Of a DNA stretch of 15,653 nt, positions 1 through 6,638 are shown piece after piece. Location: the NCBI GenBank assembly GCA_029858755.1, contig JAOUEK010000006.1, forward strand, positions 1 through 15,653, given 5' to 3'. The notes under the pieces were generated by a model. That model saw only the letters and a list, made by a program, of their open reading frames with translations. It did no database searches and was not told the DNA's origin. The position numbers and the translations under genes are program-made. The DNA is from Thermoleophilia bacterium (GTDB lineage: Bacteria; Actinomycetota; Thermoleophilia; Gaiellales; Gaiellaceae). Positions within the stretch are counted from its first letter, which is position 1. Each line of letters opens with the position of its first letter.

Positions 1-1
1 G

Positions 2-1654
2 TCCGCAGGGAACCTGCTCAAGCCGATGCTCGCGCGCGGTGAGCTGCGCGCGGTCGGCGCGACGACGCTCGACGAGTACCGGAAGCACATCGAGAAGGAC
101 GCGGCGCTCGAGCGGCGCTTCCAGCCCGTGCTCGTCGGCGAGCCGTCGTCCGGCGACACGATCGCCATCCTTCGAGGCCTCAAGGAGCGCTACGAGGCGC
201 ACCACGGCGTGCGCATCCGCGACGCGGCGCTCGTCGCCGCCGCGATGCTCTCCGACCGCTACATCGCCGACCGGTTCCTTCCCGACAAGGCGATCGACCT
301 CGTCGACGAGGCCGCGAGCAGGCTGCGGATGGAGATCGACTCCTCCCCGGTCGAGCTGGACGAGGCCGACCGGCGCGTGCGCCAGCTGGAGATCGAGCTG
401 ACGGCGATGGCGAAGGAGGCCGAGGCGGTTCGCGAGCCGGTCGAGCGCGAGCTGGCGGAGGCGAGGGCCCGCCGCGACGAGCTCGCCGCTCGCTGGGCAC
501 AGGAGAAGGACGTGCTCGACCGCGTGAAGGAGATCACGCGGCTGATCGACGAGCTGCGCATGGAGGCCGAGCGCGAGGAGCGCCTGGGGAACCTGCAGCG
601 CGTGGCCGAGATCCGCTACGGCGAGCTGCCCGCGCTGGAGAAGGAGCTCGCCGAGCGGGGCGAGGCGGCGGAGGCAGCGGAGCCGATGGTGAAGGAGGAG
701 GTCGACGAGGACGACGTCGCAGCGGTCGTGGCGAGCTGGACGGGGATCCCCGTCGATCGCCTGCTCGAGGGCGAGGTGGAGAAGCTGGTGCACATGGAGG
801 AGCGGCTGCACCAGCGCGTCGTCGGCCAGGACGCCGCGATCGACGCTGTCTCCAACGCCCTGCGCCGGGCGCGCTCGGGGCTGCAGGACCCGAACCGGCC
901 GATCGGATCCTTCGTCTTCCTCGGCCCCACCGGGGTCGGCAAGACCGAGCTGGCGCGGGCACTGGCGGAGTTCATGTTCGACGACGAGCGGGCGATGGTG
1001 CGGCTCGACATGTCGGAGTACATGGAGAAGCACACGGTCTCGCGGCTCGTGGGCGCGCCCCCGGGATACGTCGGCTACGAGGAGGGCGGCCAGCTGACCG
1101 AGGCCGTGCGGCGGCGGCCCTACTGCGTGATCCTGCTCGACGAGATCGAGAAGGCGCACGCCGACGTCTTCAACGTGCTGCTGCAGCTGCTCGACGACGG
1201 GCGGCTCACCGACGGCCACGGCCGGACGGTCGACTTCCGCAACACCGTCGTGATCATGACGTCGAACATCCGCACCGCGGACGCGATGCTCGAGCACTTC
1301 CGGCCGGAGTTCGTCAACCGGGTGGACGAAATCGTCGTCTTCGAGAGCCTGACGCGGGAGCAGCTGGCGACGATCGTGGAGCTGCAGCTGGCACGGCTGC
1401 GCGCGCGGCTGGAGGAGCGGAAGCTCGAGCTCGAGCTCACGGACGGGGCCAAGGACCTCGTCGCCGAGGCGGGCTGGGACCCCCAGTTCGGCGCCCGGCC
1501 GCTGAAGCGGGCGCTGCAGCGGCTGGTCGAGAACCCGTTGGCGCTGGAGCTGCTGGAAGGGCGCTACGCGGAGGGTGATGTGATCCGCGTGCACGCCGAC
1601 CGCGGCGAGCTCGTGTTCGAGAAGGCGGAGACGGCCGAGCCGGCGGCCGCCTGA
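2..1654 (+). CDS. clpB: ATP-dependent disaggregase ClpB, C-terminal part (5' end outside window)
   Basis: ClpB is a cytoplasmic hexameric AAA+ machine that threads aggregated proteins with DnaK. The frame is open from base 2, so the first ATG at 26 is internal; 550 residues are visible and, compared with E. coli ClpB, roughly the first 300 (N-domain and most of the first ATPase domain) are missing. In order one sees the end of the first AAA+ domain ([45 protein letters not shown]), the charged coiled-coil middle domain (about residues 118-230), then the second AAA+ domain: Walker A GPTGVGKT (nt 923-946), pore loop GYVGYEEGG, Walker B VILLDE, sensor-1 TSN, arginine finger in FRPEFVNR, sensor-2 GARPLKRAL. 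One oddity: the stretch between TSN and FRPEF is 10 residues against 29 in E. coli ClpB, an in-frame shortening. No partner chaperone gene is adjacent downstream. Identification is certain. Confidence 0.97.
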   Translation, partial: SAGNLLKPMLARGELRAVGATTLDEYRKHIEKDAALERRFQPVLVGEPSSGDTIAILRGLKERYEAHHGVRIRDAALVAAAMLSDRYIADRFLPDKAIDLVDEAASRLRMEIDSSPVELDEADRRVRQLEIELTAMAKEAEAVREPVERELAEARARRDELAARWAQEKDVLDRVKEITRLIDELRMEAEREERLGNLQRVAEIRYGELPALEKELAERGEAAEAAEPMVKEEVDEDDVAAVVASWTGIPVDRLLEGEVEKLVHMEERLHQRVVGQDAAIDAVSNALRRARSGLQDPNRPIGSFVFLGPTGVGKTELARALAEFMFDDERAMVRLDMSEYMEKHTVSRLVGAPPGYVGYEEGGQLTEAVRRRPYCVILLDEIEKAHADVFNVLLQLLDDGRLTDGHGRTVDFRNTVVIMTSNIRTADAMLEHFRPEFVNRVDEIVVFESLTREQLATIVELQLARLRARLEERKLELELTDGAKDLVAEAGWDPQFGARPLKRALQRLVENPLALELLEGRYAEGDVIRVHADRGELVFEKAETAEPAAA

Positions 1655-1722
1655 GGCGCCCCTGCACGGCACGACGCCTGCGCGCATTCTCGGGCCGAGG
1701 TGCGTCCGGTCGCCGGCGGGCT

Positions 1723-1764
1723 CCGTGACCCGGGTCCGACTTCGAGTCGGACACGGTGACCGGG
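1723..1764 (+). terminator. Hairpin downstream of clpB, possible terminator
   Basis: An 8-bp perfect inverted repeat (GTCCGACT at 1734-1741, AGTCGGAC at 1745-1752) with a 3-nt loop lies about 80 nt after the clpB stop; three more G-C pairs are possible outside one mismatch. It is flanked by near-direct copies of GTGACC(C)GGG at 1725-1734 and 1757-1764. There is no T-run, so it would be a U-less terminator or a processing or stability hairpin. It lies between clpB and the end of the convergent minus-strand unit, where a terminator is expected. Confidence 0.4.
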
Positions 1765-1886
1765 AACGGCCTCGCCTCAGCTCGGGATCAGCCGGCCGAC
1801 GAAGCTGCCGGCGGCGAAGCACACGACGCCGCCGACGACCTCGAACAACGTGCTCTCGGCTTGCGCTGGAGGGCGGGACGCGGCTA
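1765..1886. other. Intergenic stretch; one tiny minus-strand ORF of doubtful reality
   Basis: No convincing gene lies between the clpB hairpin and the end of the VOC gene. On the minus strand an open frame from TTG at 1848 to a TGA ending at 1777 would give a 23-residue peptide with a hydrophobic middle (VVGGVVCFAAGSFVGRLI), resembling a single membrane helix. No Shine-Dalgarno sequence is clear and the start is only TTG. It would be the last member of the minus-strand unit if translated. I regard it as a candidate micropeptide only. Confidence 0.2.
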
Positions 1887-2294
1887 CTACGCGGGCCAGA
1901 TCTCGTCGGCCGTCAGCTCGACCGAGTTCCCGGCCGGGTCGCGCACGTAGAGCGAGCGGCCGCCGCGCGGCCACTCCACCTCGCGCTCGACCACGACGCC
2001 GTGCTCGAGCAGGGCATGCCGCCACTCGTCGTGCGTTCCCGGCGGGATGCGGAACGCGACGTGCCCGGTGCCGTGTGCGCCGTGGGAAGGCACGGCGCGG
2101 CTCGGCTGGCCGGAGCGTCCGGGGTGGAACACGAGCAGCACGCCGCCGTCGGGGAGACGGAACGCGGCCGACAGCTCGTCGGGCCCGTCCACGAGACGGA
2201 GCCCGAGCACGTCCTCGTAGAAGGCCTTCATCGCCTCCACGTCGTCCGCGTAGAGGACGGTCTCGTAGACGCCCGTGATCGCGCGCTCTCTCAC
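1887..2294 (-). CDS. VOC family protein (glyoxalase/bleomycin-resistance/dioxygenase fold)
   Basis: A 135-residue single-domain protein with the paired beta-alpha-beta-beta-beta pattern of the vicinal oxygen chelate superfamily: first module GVYETVLYADDVEAMKAFYE followed by DVLGLRLV; second module GHVAFRIP, then GRSLYVRDPAGNSVEL. Likely metal-ligand positions are Glu11, the His of GHVAF and the final Glu of SVEL. VOC proteins are usually dimers acting in glyoxalase, antibiotic-resistance or ring-cleavage chemistry; the substrate cannot be read here. The start is GTG at 2294, backed by GGGGAAGG just upstream on the minus strand (4 nt spacer). It is the second gene after the MDR oxidoreductase, separated by a 121-nt gap filled by repeat element copy A. 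With the repeat collapsed, this GTG would overlap the oxidoreductase stop as GTGA. Confidence 0.85.
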   Translation of the reverse strand: MRERAITGVYETVLYADDVEAMKAFYEDVLGLRLVDGPDELSAAFRLPDGGVLLVFHPGRSGQPSRAVPSHGAHGTGHVAFRIPPGTHDEWRHALLEHGVVVEREVEWPRGGRSLYVRDPAGNSVELTADEIWPA

Positions 2295-2423
2295 GACGCC
2301 TTCCCCGCAGAGCGCGGATCTGCGCGAGCAGATCCGCGCTCGCCACGATCCCTGAAGCGGCCGCCGTCGCGGCCGGTGCCTGCGATCGACGCGCGAGGGG
2401 CTGGCACAGGGCTTCTCACGACG
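2289..2423 (-). mobile_element. Putative 125-bp mobile element, copy A, with flanking direct repeats
   Basis: On the minus strand the 10-mer CGTCGTGAGA occurs twice, at 2423-2414 and 2298-2289, 125 bp apart; the match extends to 15 bp with one mismatch (2428-2414 and 2303-2289). Between them are 115 bp related to copy B at 7694-7808. The best part, 2305-2392, aligns without gaps to 7702-7789 with 76 of 88 bases identical. The upstream repeat contains the oxidoreductase stop TGA and the downstream repeat contains the VOC start GTG, so neither gene is damaged. It has no ORF of its own. Terminal inverted repeats are weak or absent. The copy-specific direct repeats are the mark of a target-site duplication; mobility itself is inferred. 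In size and position between co-transcribed genes it recalls enterobacterial ERIC elements, but I see no sequence relation. Confidence 0.7.
2310..2341 (-). ncRNA. Main hairpin of element copy A (14-bp stem, 4-nt loop)
   Basis: A perfect 14-bp inverted repeat (arms 2310-2323 and 2328-2341) closes a 4-nt loop, UCGC on the minus strand. It ends 5 nt before the GGGGAAGG of the VOC gene. A second, 7-bp GC-only hairpin lies upstream in the transcript (arms 2358-2364 and 2369-2375). Together with the conserved 20-nt stretch at 2345-2364 these form the common structure shared with copy B. It would be part of the oxidoreductase-VOC mRNA rather than a free RNA. It could act as a stability or processing signal, or affect translation of the second gene. 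Confidence 0.55.
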
Positions 2424-3429
2424 GCTTCGGGATGGAGAGCACGACCTTGCCGAACCGCTCGGGGGCGTCGAGGCGGCGGGCGGCGGCATCGATCTCCGCG
2501 AGCGGGAAGACGCTGTCGACGACGGGGCGCCACGACGCCGTCTCGACGTGCGCGAGCAGCGCGCGGTACTCCCGCGGGCTGCCCATCGTCGTCCCCACGA
2601 TCCGCCGCCACTGCCAGTAGACCTCGGAGACGTCGATCGCCGCCTCCGCGGCACCGGTGTCGCCGAAGGAGACGAGCGTGCTGCCGCGGCGCAGCGTCCG
2701 CAGCGCGCCCGCCCACGAAGCGCCGCCGTAGCTGTCGATCGCGGCGTCGAGCGGCGCTCCTGCGAGCTCGACGAGGCGCTCCGGCCAGGCCGGGTGGCGG
2801 TAGGAGACGCCGCCGGCTGCGCCGAGCGCCGCCGCACGCGCGAGCTTCTCCTCGCTGCCCGAGGTGACCCAGACCTCCGCGCCGAGTGCGGCGGCGATCT
2901 GCACGGCGAACGTCGAGACGCCGCTGCCCGCCCCCGTGATCAGCAGGCTGCGGCCGGGCGCCGCCTCCGCGCAGGTCACGACCGCGCGCCACGCGGTCAG
3001 CCCGGCGAGGCTGAGCGCCGCGGCCTCCTCCCAGCTGAGCCGTGCGGGCTTCGGGGCGACGTTCGCCGCGGGCACGACGACCTGCTCCGCGAAGGTGCCG
3101 TCGAGCGGCGAGCCGAGGATGTCGAACGCCTCGCCCGGCTCGTCCTCGCGGTCGCCCCAGCCGAGCGTGGCGTCGATCACCACCTCGTCGCCGACGGCGA
3201 CACCGTCGACGCCGCCGCCGACGGACTCGACGACGCCCGCTCCGTCCGAGCCGAGGGTGACGGGGAGCGGGTCGCTCGCGGGGTCGGTCCAGATCCACCA
3301 GTCGCGGCGATTGAGCGCCGCCGCGCGGAGCGAGACCACCACCTCGCCCGGGCCCGCGACGGGCCCGGGGAGCTGCTCGAGCGCAAACGTCGGCGGGTCT
3401 CCCGGCTCGACGAGCCGTGTGGCGATCAC
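2416..3429 (-). CDS. Medium-chain dehydrogenase/reductase, quinone-oxidoreductase / YogA-like
   Basis: A 337-residue zinc-independent-looking MDR enzyme, expected to be a soluble NAD(P)H-dependent oxidoreductase. The N-terminal GroES-like domain shows AAALNRRDWWIW (about 36-47), LGSDGAGVVESVG (59-71) and VGDEVVID (79-86); the segment WGDREDEPGEAFDILGSPLD (91-110) and GTFAEQVVVPA match alcohol-dehydrogenase-like YogA proteins. The Rossmann domain has ITGAGSGVSTFAVQIAAALG (about 164-183). The catalytic Cys/His zinc set of true alcohol dehydrogenases is not present. GTG at 3429 is chosen because VIATRLVEPGDPPTF matches the usual N-terminus, with GGAG 11 nt upstream; a longer open frame (to 3621) overlaps the divergent mqnB. 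It is the first gene of a unit with the VOC gene. The 51-bp divergent gap to mqnB must hold its promoter, but no clear -10 box was seen on this strand. Confidence 0.87.
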   Translation of the reverse strand: MIATRLVEPGDPPTFALEQLPGPVAGPGEVVVSLRAAALNRRDWWIWTDPASDPLPVTLGSDGAGVVESVGGGVDGVAVGDEVVIDATLGWGDREDEPGEAFDILGSPLDGTFAEQVVVPAANVAPKPARLSWEEAAALSLAGLTAWRAVVTCAEAAPGRSLLITGAGSGVSTFAVQIAAALGAEVWVTSGSEEKLARAAALGAAGGVSYRHPAWPERLVELAGAPLDAAIDSYGGASWAGALRTLRRGSTLVSFGDTGAAEAAIDVSEVYWQWRRIVGTTMGSPREYRALLAHVETASWRPVVDSVFPLAEIDAAARRLDAPERFGKVVLSIPKPS

Positions 3430-3466
3430 GGTCGGGCCCGCTCCGTCGTGCTCTCGGCGGCACGCA

Positions 3467-3472
3467 TAGGAT
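3467..3472 (+). promoter_or_regulatory. TAGGAT box, likely leaderless promoter of mqnB
   Basis: TAGGAT fits a TAnnnT -10 element and ends 8 nt before the ATG at 3481, so transcription would start at or next to the start codon. No Shine-Dalgarno sequence precedes the ATG, which agrees with leaderless translation. No clear -35 is visible. Confidence 0.5.
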
Positions 3473-3480
3473 CGGTCGCC

Positions 3481-4050
3481 ATGCCGGGGATTCTGCTCGT
3501 CGCCGCCACCGAGCGGGAGTTGTGCGGTCATCGGGGCCTCGTCTGCGGGGTGGGGCCGGTGGAGGCTGCGGCGGCGACGGCACGCGCCCTCGCGCTCGAC
3601 CGGCCCCACTGCGTGCTGCACGTCGGTGTGGCCGGGGGCCGCGGCCTGCCGCCGGGCTCGCTCGTCGTCGGCTCGGAGGCGGCCTACGCCGACCTGCGGG
3701 CGGCGATCCCGGTCGTCGACAGCGCCCTCCCGGACGGGGTGCTGCTCGAGCGGGTGACGGCGGCGCTGCCGGACGCCCTGCCGCTCCCGATCACGACCAG
3801 CGCCGCCGTCTCCGGGCCCCGTGACGACCGGGCAGGAGGGATCGCGGTCGAGGCGATGGAGGGGTTCGGGGTGCTCCGGGCCTGCGCGCTCGCGGGCGTG
3901 CCGGCGATCGAGGTGCGCGCGATCTCGAACGAGCTCGGAGAGGCCGATCGATCGCGCTGGGACGTGGCGGCGGCGCTGCGCGCGCTCGACGTCGTCCTGC
4001 CGACGCTCCTGTCCGTGCTCACGGGCGCCGCCGGGGCGCCTCGCCGCTGA
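3481..4050 (+). CDS. mqnB: Futalosine hydrolase-like nucleosidase (MqnB)
   Basis: A 189-residue phosphorylase/nucleosidase-fold enzyme. MqnB cleaves futalosine to dehypoxanthine futalosine (plus hypoxanthine) in the alternative menaquinone pathway. Visible marks are the N-terminal strand ILLVAATERE, the short GVGPVEAAAATARAL (23-37), HVGVAGGRGLPPGSLVVGSE (47-66) with AYADL after it, and the diagnostic C-terminal block VEAMEGFGVLRACALAGVPA (123-142) followed by RAISNELGEADRSRWD (146-161), close to the VExMEG and RxISN motifs of futalosine hydrolases. It is slightly short for the family. Other MTA/SAH-type nucleosidases are the alternative, but the ISN...GEADRSRW block favours MqnB. ATG at 3481 follows a TAGGAT box. 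The next gene starts 1 nt after its stop, so the two are probably coupled, although their functions look unrelated. No other mqn genes are in the window. Confidence 0.78.
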   Translation: MPGILLVAATERELCGHRGLVCGVGPVEAAAATARALALDRPHCVLHVGVAGGRGLPPGSLVVGSEAAYADLRAAIPVVDSALPDGVLLERVTAALPDALPLPITTSAAVSGPRDDRAGGIAVEAMEGFGVLRACALAGVPAIEVRAISNELGEADRSRWDVAAALRALDVVLPTLLSVLTGAAGAPRR

Positions 4051-4051
4051 C

Positions 4052-5533
4052 GTGGCCTCACGCCCCAGCGCGTCACCGGCGGGCGCCGGCCGGCCCGGGA
4101 TCCCCGCCGGCGCCTGGGCAGCGGCAGGCGGTGTGGTGGTGCTCCTCCTCGCCGTCTCCGCCCGCTACGGCTTCCACCGCGACGAGCTGTACTTCATCGT
4201 CGCCGGCCGCAACCCGGACTGGGGGTACGTCGACCAGCCGCCGTTCGTGCCGCTGCTGGCCCGGCTGGCCGAGCTGATCGCCGGCACGGGGTCGCCGGTG
4301 CCCCTCCGTGTCCTCCCCGCGCTGGCCGTGGGAGCGGTGGCTCTGCTCGCCGCCTCGATGGCATTGCGCTTCGGCGGCGGGCGCTGGGCTGCGGTGTACG
4401 CCGCGTTCGGCGTCGGCTGGGTCGGCGTCCTCCTCGGTGAGGGCCACCTGCTCAGCACCGCCGTCTTCGACTTCGCGCTCTGGACGCTCGCGCTCTGGAT
4501 GCTCGTGCGGCTGCTGGACGGCGCCAGCCCGCGAGGGTGGCTCGCGCTCGGCGCGACGATCGGCGTCGGCCTGCAGAACAAGCACACGATCGGGTTCCTC
4601 GCCGTGGCTGCGCTCGCCGGGGTGCTGCTCGGAGGCCGGCGGGGGCTGCTCCGCGGGCCCTGGCCGTGGCTCGGCGCGTCGGTCGCCACCGTCCTCGCCC
4701 TGCCGAACCTCCTCTGGCAGGCGACGAACGGATGGCCGCAGCTCGAGATGGCACGCGCCATCGCCGATCGCGGCGACGGGCCGCTCGCGTTCGTGGCGCT
4801 CCAGCCTGCGCTCCTGTCGATCGTGCTCGTCGCTCCCGCAGCGGCCGGGTGGTGGTGGCTGCTGCGGTCGGGCGAGGCGCGACGGTGGCGGCCGCTGGCC
4901 GTCGCCTTCGCGCTGCTCTTCGTCACCTTCCTCGCCGTCGGGGGCAAGGCGTACTACCTCGCCCCGATGTACTCGTGCCTGATCGCTGCAGGCGCCACGC
5001 GCGTCGAGCGCCTGGGGCGGGCACCGCGGCGGCTGACCGCGGGCGCCACGGCGCTCGGCCTCGCGTTCGGGCTGTTCGTCGCCCTGCCGCTGCTGCCGGT
5101 GCGCTCGATGTCGGCGCTGGATGCGACGGGCGAGCTCGCCGAGACCGTCGGCTGGCCCGACTTGATCGCGCAGGTCGGAGGCGTCCTCGACCAGATCCCC
5201 GCCGCCGACCGCGCGGACGCCGTCGTCTTCACCGGCTCGTACGGGGAGGCCGGGGCAGTCGACGTGCTCGGGCCCGGCGGCGACCTGCCGCCCGCGTTCA
5301 GCGGGCACAACTCCTACTGGTCGTGGGGGCCGCCCGAGCGACACGGGCCGGTGATCGGCGTCGGAGCGGTGGGCGACGTGCTCGCCGCCATCTGCCCCTC
5401 CCTCCAGCGGTGGGGGAAGATCGCGAACGCGGACGGCGTGGAGAACGAGGAGGCCGGCCTTCCGCTCTATCTCTGCCTCGCCCCTAGCCGGCAGCTCGCC
5501 GACATCTGGGTCGACGTGCGCCACTTCAACTGA
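4052..5533 (+). CDS. GT39-type (PMT/ArnT-like) integral membrane glycosyltransferase
   Basis: A 493-residue polytopic membrane protein of the GT-C fold. These enzymes move sugars from polyprenyl-phosphate donors on the outer face of the membrane. After the first helix (about 20-37) the first outer loop has the acidic pair in FHRDELYFI (41-49), the expected catalytic site, followed by GRNPDWGYVDQPPFVPLLAR (52-71), a hallmark of PMT_2-type proteins. About ten hydrophobic helices follow to about residue 350. The C-terminal soluble part (from about 365) includes ALPLLPVRSM and GSYGEAGAVDVLG and probably faces outside. GTG at 4052, right after the mqnB stop (TGA C GTG), is the first start that avoids mqnB; no strong ribosome site is seen, so translation may rely on coupling. 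Acceptor and donor are unknown. A second GT39-type gene lies at 10207-11844. Confidence 0.85.
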   Translation: MASRPSASPAGAGRPGIPAGAWAAAGGVVVLLLAVSARYGFHRDELYFIVAGRNPDWGYVDQPPFVPLLARLAELIAGTGSPVPLRVLPALAVGAVALLAASMALRFGGGRWAAVYAAFGVGWVGVLLGEGHLLSTAVFDFALWTLALWMLVRLLDGASPRGWLALGATIGVGLQNKHTIGFLAVAALAGVLLGGRRGLLRGPWPWLGASVATVLALPNLLWQATNGWPQLEMARAIADRGDGPLAFVALQPALLSIVLVAPAAAGWWWLLRSGEARRWRPLAVAFALLFVTFLAVGGKAYYLAPMYSCLIAAGATRVERLGRAPRRLTAGATALGLAFGLFVALPLLPVRSMSALDATGELAETVGWPDLIAQVGGVLDQIPAADRADAVVFTGSYGEAGAVDVLGPGGDLPPAFSGHNSYWSWGPPERHGPVIGVGAVGDVLAAICPSLQRWGKIANADGVENEEAGLPLYLCLAPSRQLADIWVDVRHFN

Positions 5534-5537
5534 GGCC

Positions 5538-5555
5538 GCGGCGCGATCGCGCCGC
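5538..5555. terminator. 18-bp perfect palindrome after the GT39 gene
   Basis: GCGGCGCGATCGCGCCGC lies 4 nt after the stop codon at 5531-5533. As RNA it folds to a 7-bp stem with a GAUC loop; there is no T-run. It may be the transcription end of the mqnB-GT39 unit. As DNA it could instead be a dimer-protein binding site just upstream of the next promoter (TACGGT at 5577). The sequence alone cannot separate these. Confidence 0.35.
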
Positions 5556-5576
5556 CGGCCGGACGCTCGCTCACAG

Positions 5577-5582
5577 TACGGT
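5577..5582 (+). promoter_or_regulatory. TACGGT box, likely leaderless promoter
   Basis: A TAnnnT box ends 6 nt before the ATG at 5589, and no Shine-Dalgarno sequence intervenes. This suits a leaderless start for the membrane-protein gene. Confidence 0.42.
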
Positions 5583-5588
5583 TCCGCG

Positions 5589-6311
5589 ATGCCTCGACCG
5601 CGGTATCCGAAGGGGAGCGGTCCGCGCCCGCCCGCGCTCCCGCCCGCGACGCAGACGGTCGGCCAGCTCGTCGCCGAGACGCTCCGGCTGTACGGGAGCC
5701 GCTTCTTCGCGGCGCTCCCCGTCGGCCTGCCGCTCGCCGTCGCCGACGAGTTCGCGCTCGACCTCTCCACGGTCGGCCGGGTGCTGGTGCTCGCCGCCGC
5801 CGCGCCCTTCCTCACCGCTGCGTACGTGGTCGCGTGCGCGATCGTCTTCGACATGCGCCCCGGCGCCCGGGCGTGGGCGGCGGCAATGGTCACCGGGACG
5901 CTCGCCTTCCTGCCTGCAGCGGCCGTGTTCCCCTGGTTCGCGCTCGCAGCCGTCGCGTGGCTCGCGCTCGTCGGGCACGTCGTGCCTGCAGCCGTCAAGG
6001 AGGGCCTCGCGCCGGTGCCGGCTCTCCGGCGGGCGGTCGAGGTGGCCCGCGCCGACTACGTCCATGCCGCCGGCGGGCTGGCGACGCTCGTGCTCGTCTT
6101 CGGCCTCACGCGCCTGCTCCTCGGGCTGCTGCTCCGCGAGCAGGCGGACAACACGATCCGCGTCTCGATCTTCCTCGCCGACGTCGTCCTGGCGCCGATC
6201 CTCTTCCTCGGCGGCGCGCTCATCTACCTCAACCTCGCCGCCCGCGTCGGCGTCGACCGGGAAGAGCGCCGACGCACCCGTCGCGGCTCGCCGGGGCGCA
6301 TGGCCGAGTAG
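5589..6311 (+). CDS. Integral membrane protein of unknown function
   Basis: A 240-residue protein with a proline/arginine-rich N-terminus (MPRPRYPKGSGPRPP), an amphipathic segment (TVGQLVAETLRLYGSRFFAA, about 22-41) and then about five to six hydrophobic helices, ending in a basic tail. The pattern of an N-terminal 'VGQLVAETLRLYGSRF' helix, paired helices and an internal VPAAVKEGLAPVPALRRAVE segment resembles bacterial membrane proteins related to the glycerophosphodiester-phosphodiesterase membrane domain/YciC group, but this is a weak resemblance. I do not recognise a specific function. The ATG at 5589 follows a TACGGT box. Its TAG stop (6309-6311) is the start of a TAGGCT box that may serve the next gene. 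Confidence 0.75.
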   Translation: MPRPRYPKGSGPRPPALPPATQTVGQLVAETLRLYGSRFFAALPVGLPLAVADEFALDLSTVGRVLVLAAAAPFLTAAYVVACAIVFDMRPGARAWAAAMVTGTLAFLPAAAVFPWFALAAVAWLALVGHVVPAAVKEGLAPVPALRRAVEVARADYVHAAGGLATLVLVFGLTRLLLGLLLREQADNTIRVSIFLADVVLAPILFLGGALIYLNLAARVGVDREERRRTRRGSPGRMAE

Positions 6312-6343
6312 GCTCGGGGCGTCACGACCCGTCGCCGAGGAGG
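6309..6343 (+). promoter_or_regulatory. TAGGCT box and strong ribosome site before the GYD gene
   Basis: TAGGCT (6309-6314) overlaps the previous stop codon and is 36 nt from the ATG at 6351. GAGGAGG (6337-6343) with a 7-nt spacer is one of the two strongest Shine-Dalgarno sites in the window, the other being GGAGGTGA at 15316-15323. This gene would therefore have a true leader, unlike most unit heads here. Confidence 0.45.
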
Positions 6344-6350
6344 CCCACGC

Positions 6351-6635
6351 ATGCCGACGTACCTGATGCTCACCTCGCTCACCGAGAAGGGCGTCCAGAC
6401 GCTCAACTCGAACCCGGCCCGCCTGCGCGAGGTCAACACCGACGTCGAGGAGCTCGGCGCGAAGGTGCTGCACCAGTGGGCCTCCATCGGCGAGTACGAC
6501 TTCGTGAACGTCGTGGAGGCGCCCGACGACCTCACGCTCGCCAAGCTGTCGGTGCGCTTGAGCGCGCGCGGGAGCCTGAAGATCGAGTCGCTGCCGCTCG
6601 TCTCCGTCGACGAGCTGCTGCGCTCGCTCGAGTAG
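6351..6635 (+). CDS. GYD domain-containing protein
   Basis: A 94-residue protein that is almost entirely one GYD domain: MPTYLMLTSLTEKGVQTL at the start, then the name-giving strand GEYDFVNVVEAPDD (about 47-60), and an end SLPLVSVDELLRSLE. GYD proteins are small ferredoxin-fold, probably oligomeric, cytoplasmic proteins of unknown biochemical role. The length matches the family. The start is well supported by GAGGAGG 7 nt upstream. It follows the membrane-protein gene by 39 nt on the same strand and ends 3 nt before the convergent enolase-superfamily gene. Confidence 0.9.
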   Translation: MPTYLMLTSLTEKGVQTLNSNPARLREVNTDVEELGAKVLHQWASIGEYDFVNVVEAPDDLTLAKLSVRLSARGSLKIESLPLVSVDELLRSLE

Positions 6636-6638
6636 CGG

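Noticed and set aside
2305..2392. Integron attC site as an explanation of the repeat pair
   Set aside because: No RYYYAAC/GTTRRRY core sites at the ends, no integrase, and the flanks show private direct repeats, which attC recombination does not produce.
2305..2392. A known riboswitch or T-box leader
   Set aside because: Too small and simple (two hairpins), loops not conserved, and it lies between genes of unrelated function. I recognise no aptamer core.
3429..3621. Upstream extension of the MDR gene to an ATG at 3621
   Set aside because: It would run antisense through the first 140 nt of mqnB and adds a residue stretch unlike MDR N-termini; the conserved start fits GTG at 3429.
4073..5998. 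A 641-codon minus-strand open frame across the GT39 and membrane-protein genes
   Set aside because: Low-complexity Arg/Glu/Pro/Gly composition and opposite to well-supported membrane proteins; a codon-bias artefact.
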